Shown piece after piece: positions 5,512-5,515 of a stretch of 5,515 nucleotides of DNA; the stretch's first letter is position 1, and every line of letters begins with the position of its first letter. A program made the translations under genes and the position numbers. The DNA comes from Clostridia bacterium. Lineage in GTDB: Bacteria > Bacillota_A > Clostridia > Oscillospirales > CAG-382. The notes beneath the pieces are model-generated. The model saw nothing but the letters and a program-made list of their open reading frames with translations, made no database searches and had not been told where the DNA came from. The stretch lies in the NCBI GenBank assembly GCA_017517985.1, contig JAFWWX010000113.1:1-5515 (forward strand), read 5' to 3'.

Positions 5512-5515
5512 TATA

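Noticed and set aside
1..5515. CRISPR array, tRNA/rRNA, insertion sequence or phage structural genes
   Set aside because: No regularly spaced repeats, transposase motifs, terminal inverted repeats or RNA-gene signatures were found.

Overview
The window looks like chromosomal DNA of a low-to-moderate-GC, anaerobic Firmicute of the Clostridia/Lachnospiraceae type. The evidence is AT-rich spacers, AGGAGG-type Shine-Dalgarno sites before nearly every gene, consensus-like sigma-A promoters, an enoate-reductase-like flavoenzyme, and a YolD-like protein paired with a Y-family polymerase. The taxonomic call is inference; there is no rRNA or marker gene. All six supported genes lie on the minus strand, so transcription runs from right to left. 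No tRNA, rRNA, CRISPR array, insertion sequence or spacer over 300 bases is visible.

Right module (about 3335-5489): a Y-family translesion DNA polymerase (3879-5387) is followed by a YolD-like small protein (3391-3822), a pairing known from Firmicutes. A G.U-rich hairpin terminator (3335-3377) closes this unit. The 128 bases upstream of the polymerase hold a perfect consensus promoter (TTGACA-17-TATAAT, 5483-5511) that points right to an unseen divergent gene, and a weaker candidate leftward promoter that overlaps its -35 box. No Firmicutes LexA box of the GAAC-N4-GTTC type is visible there.

Left module (1 to about 3305): an apparent four-gene operon, in the order of transcription: a small YiiX-like/permuted NlpC-P60 cysteine hydrolase (2670-3233), a MarR-family regulator (2185-2631), an iron-containing alcohol dehydrogenase (967-2175), and a flavin-dependent ene-reductase of the 2-enoate/2,4-dienoyl-CoA reductase type (1-911, cut by the left edge). 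A strong extended -10 promoter (TTGAAA-17-TAAAAT) lies just upstream. Two 18-bp palindromes, TTGTTGAA-N2-TTCAACAA, flank it: one covers the -35 box and the other the predicted start of transcription. This is the layout expected for repression by the MarR protein encoded in the same operon.

The most interesting reading is that the left module is a self-regulated reductive or detoxifying operon. The ene-reductase could saturate the C=C bond and the alcohol dehydrogenase could interconvert carbonyl and alcohol on the same class of small molecule, while a cytosolic cysteine hydrolase removes or transfers an acyl group and MarR senses the ligand. The substrate cannot be read from the sequence; reactive enals, unsaturated acids and steroid- or bile-acid-like compounds are all open.
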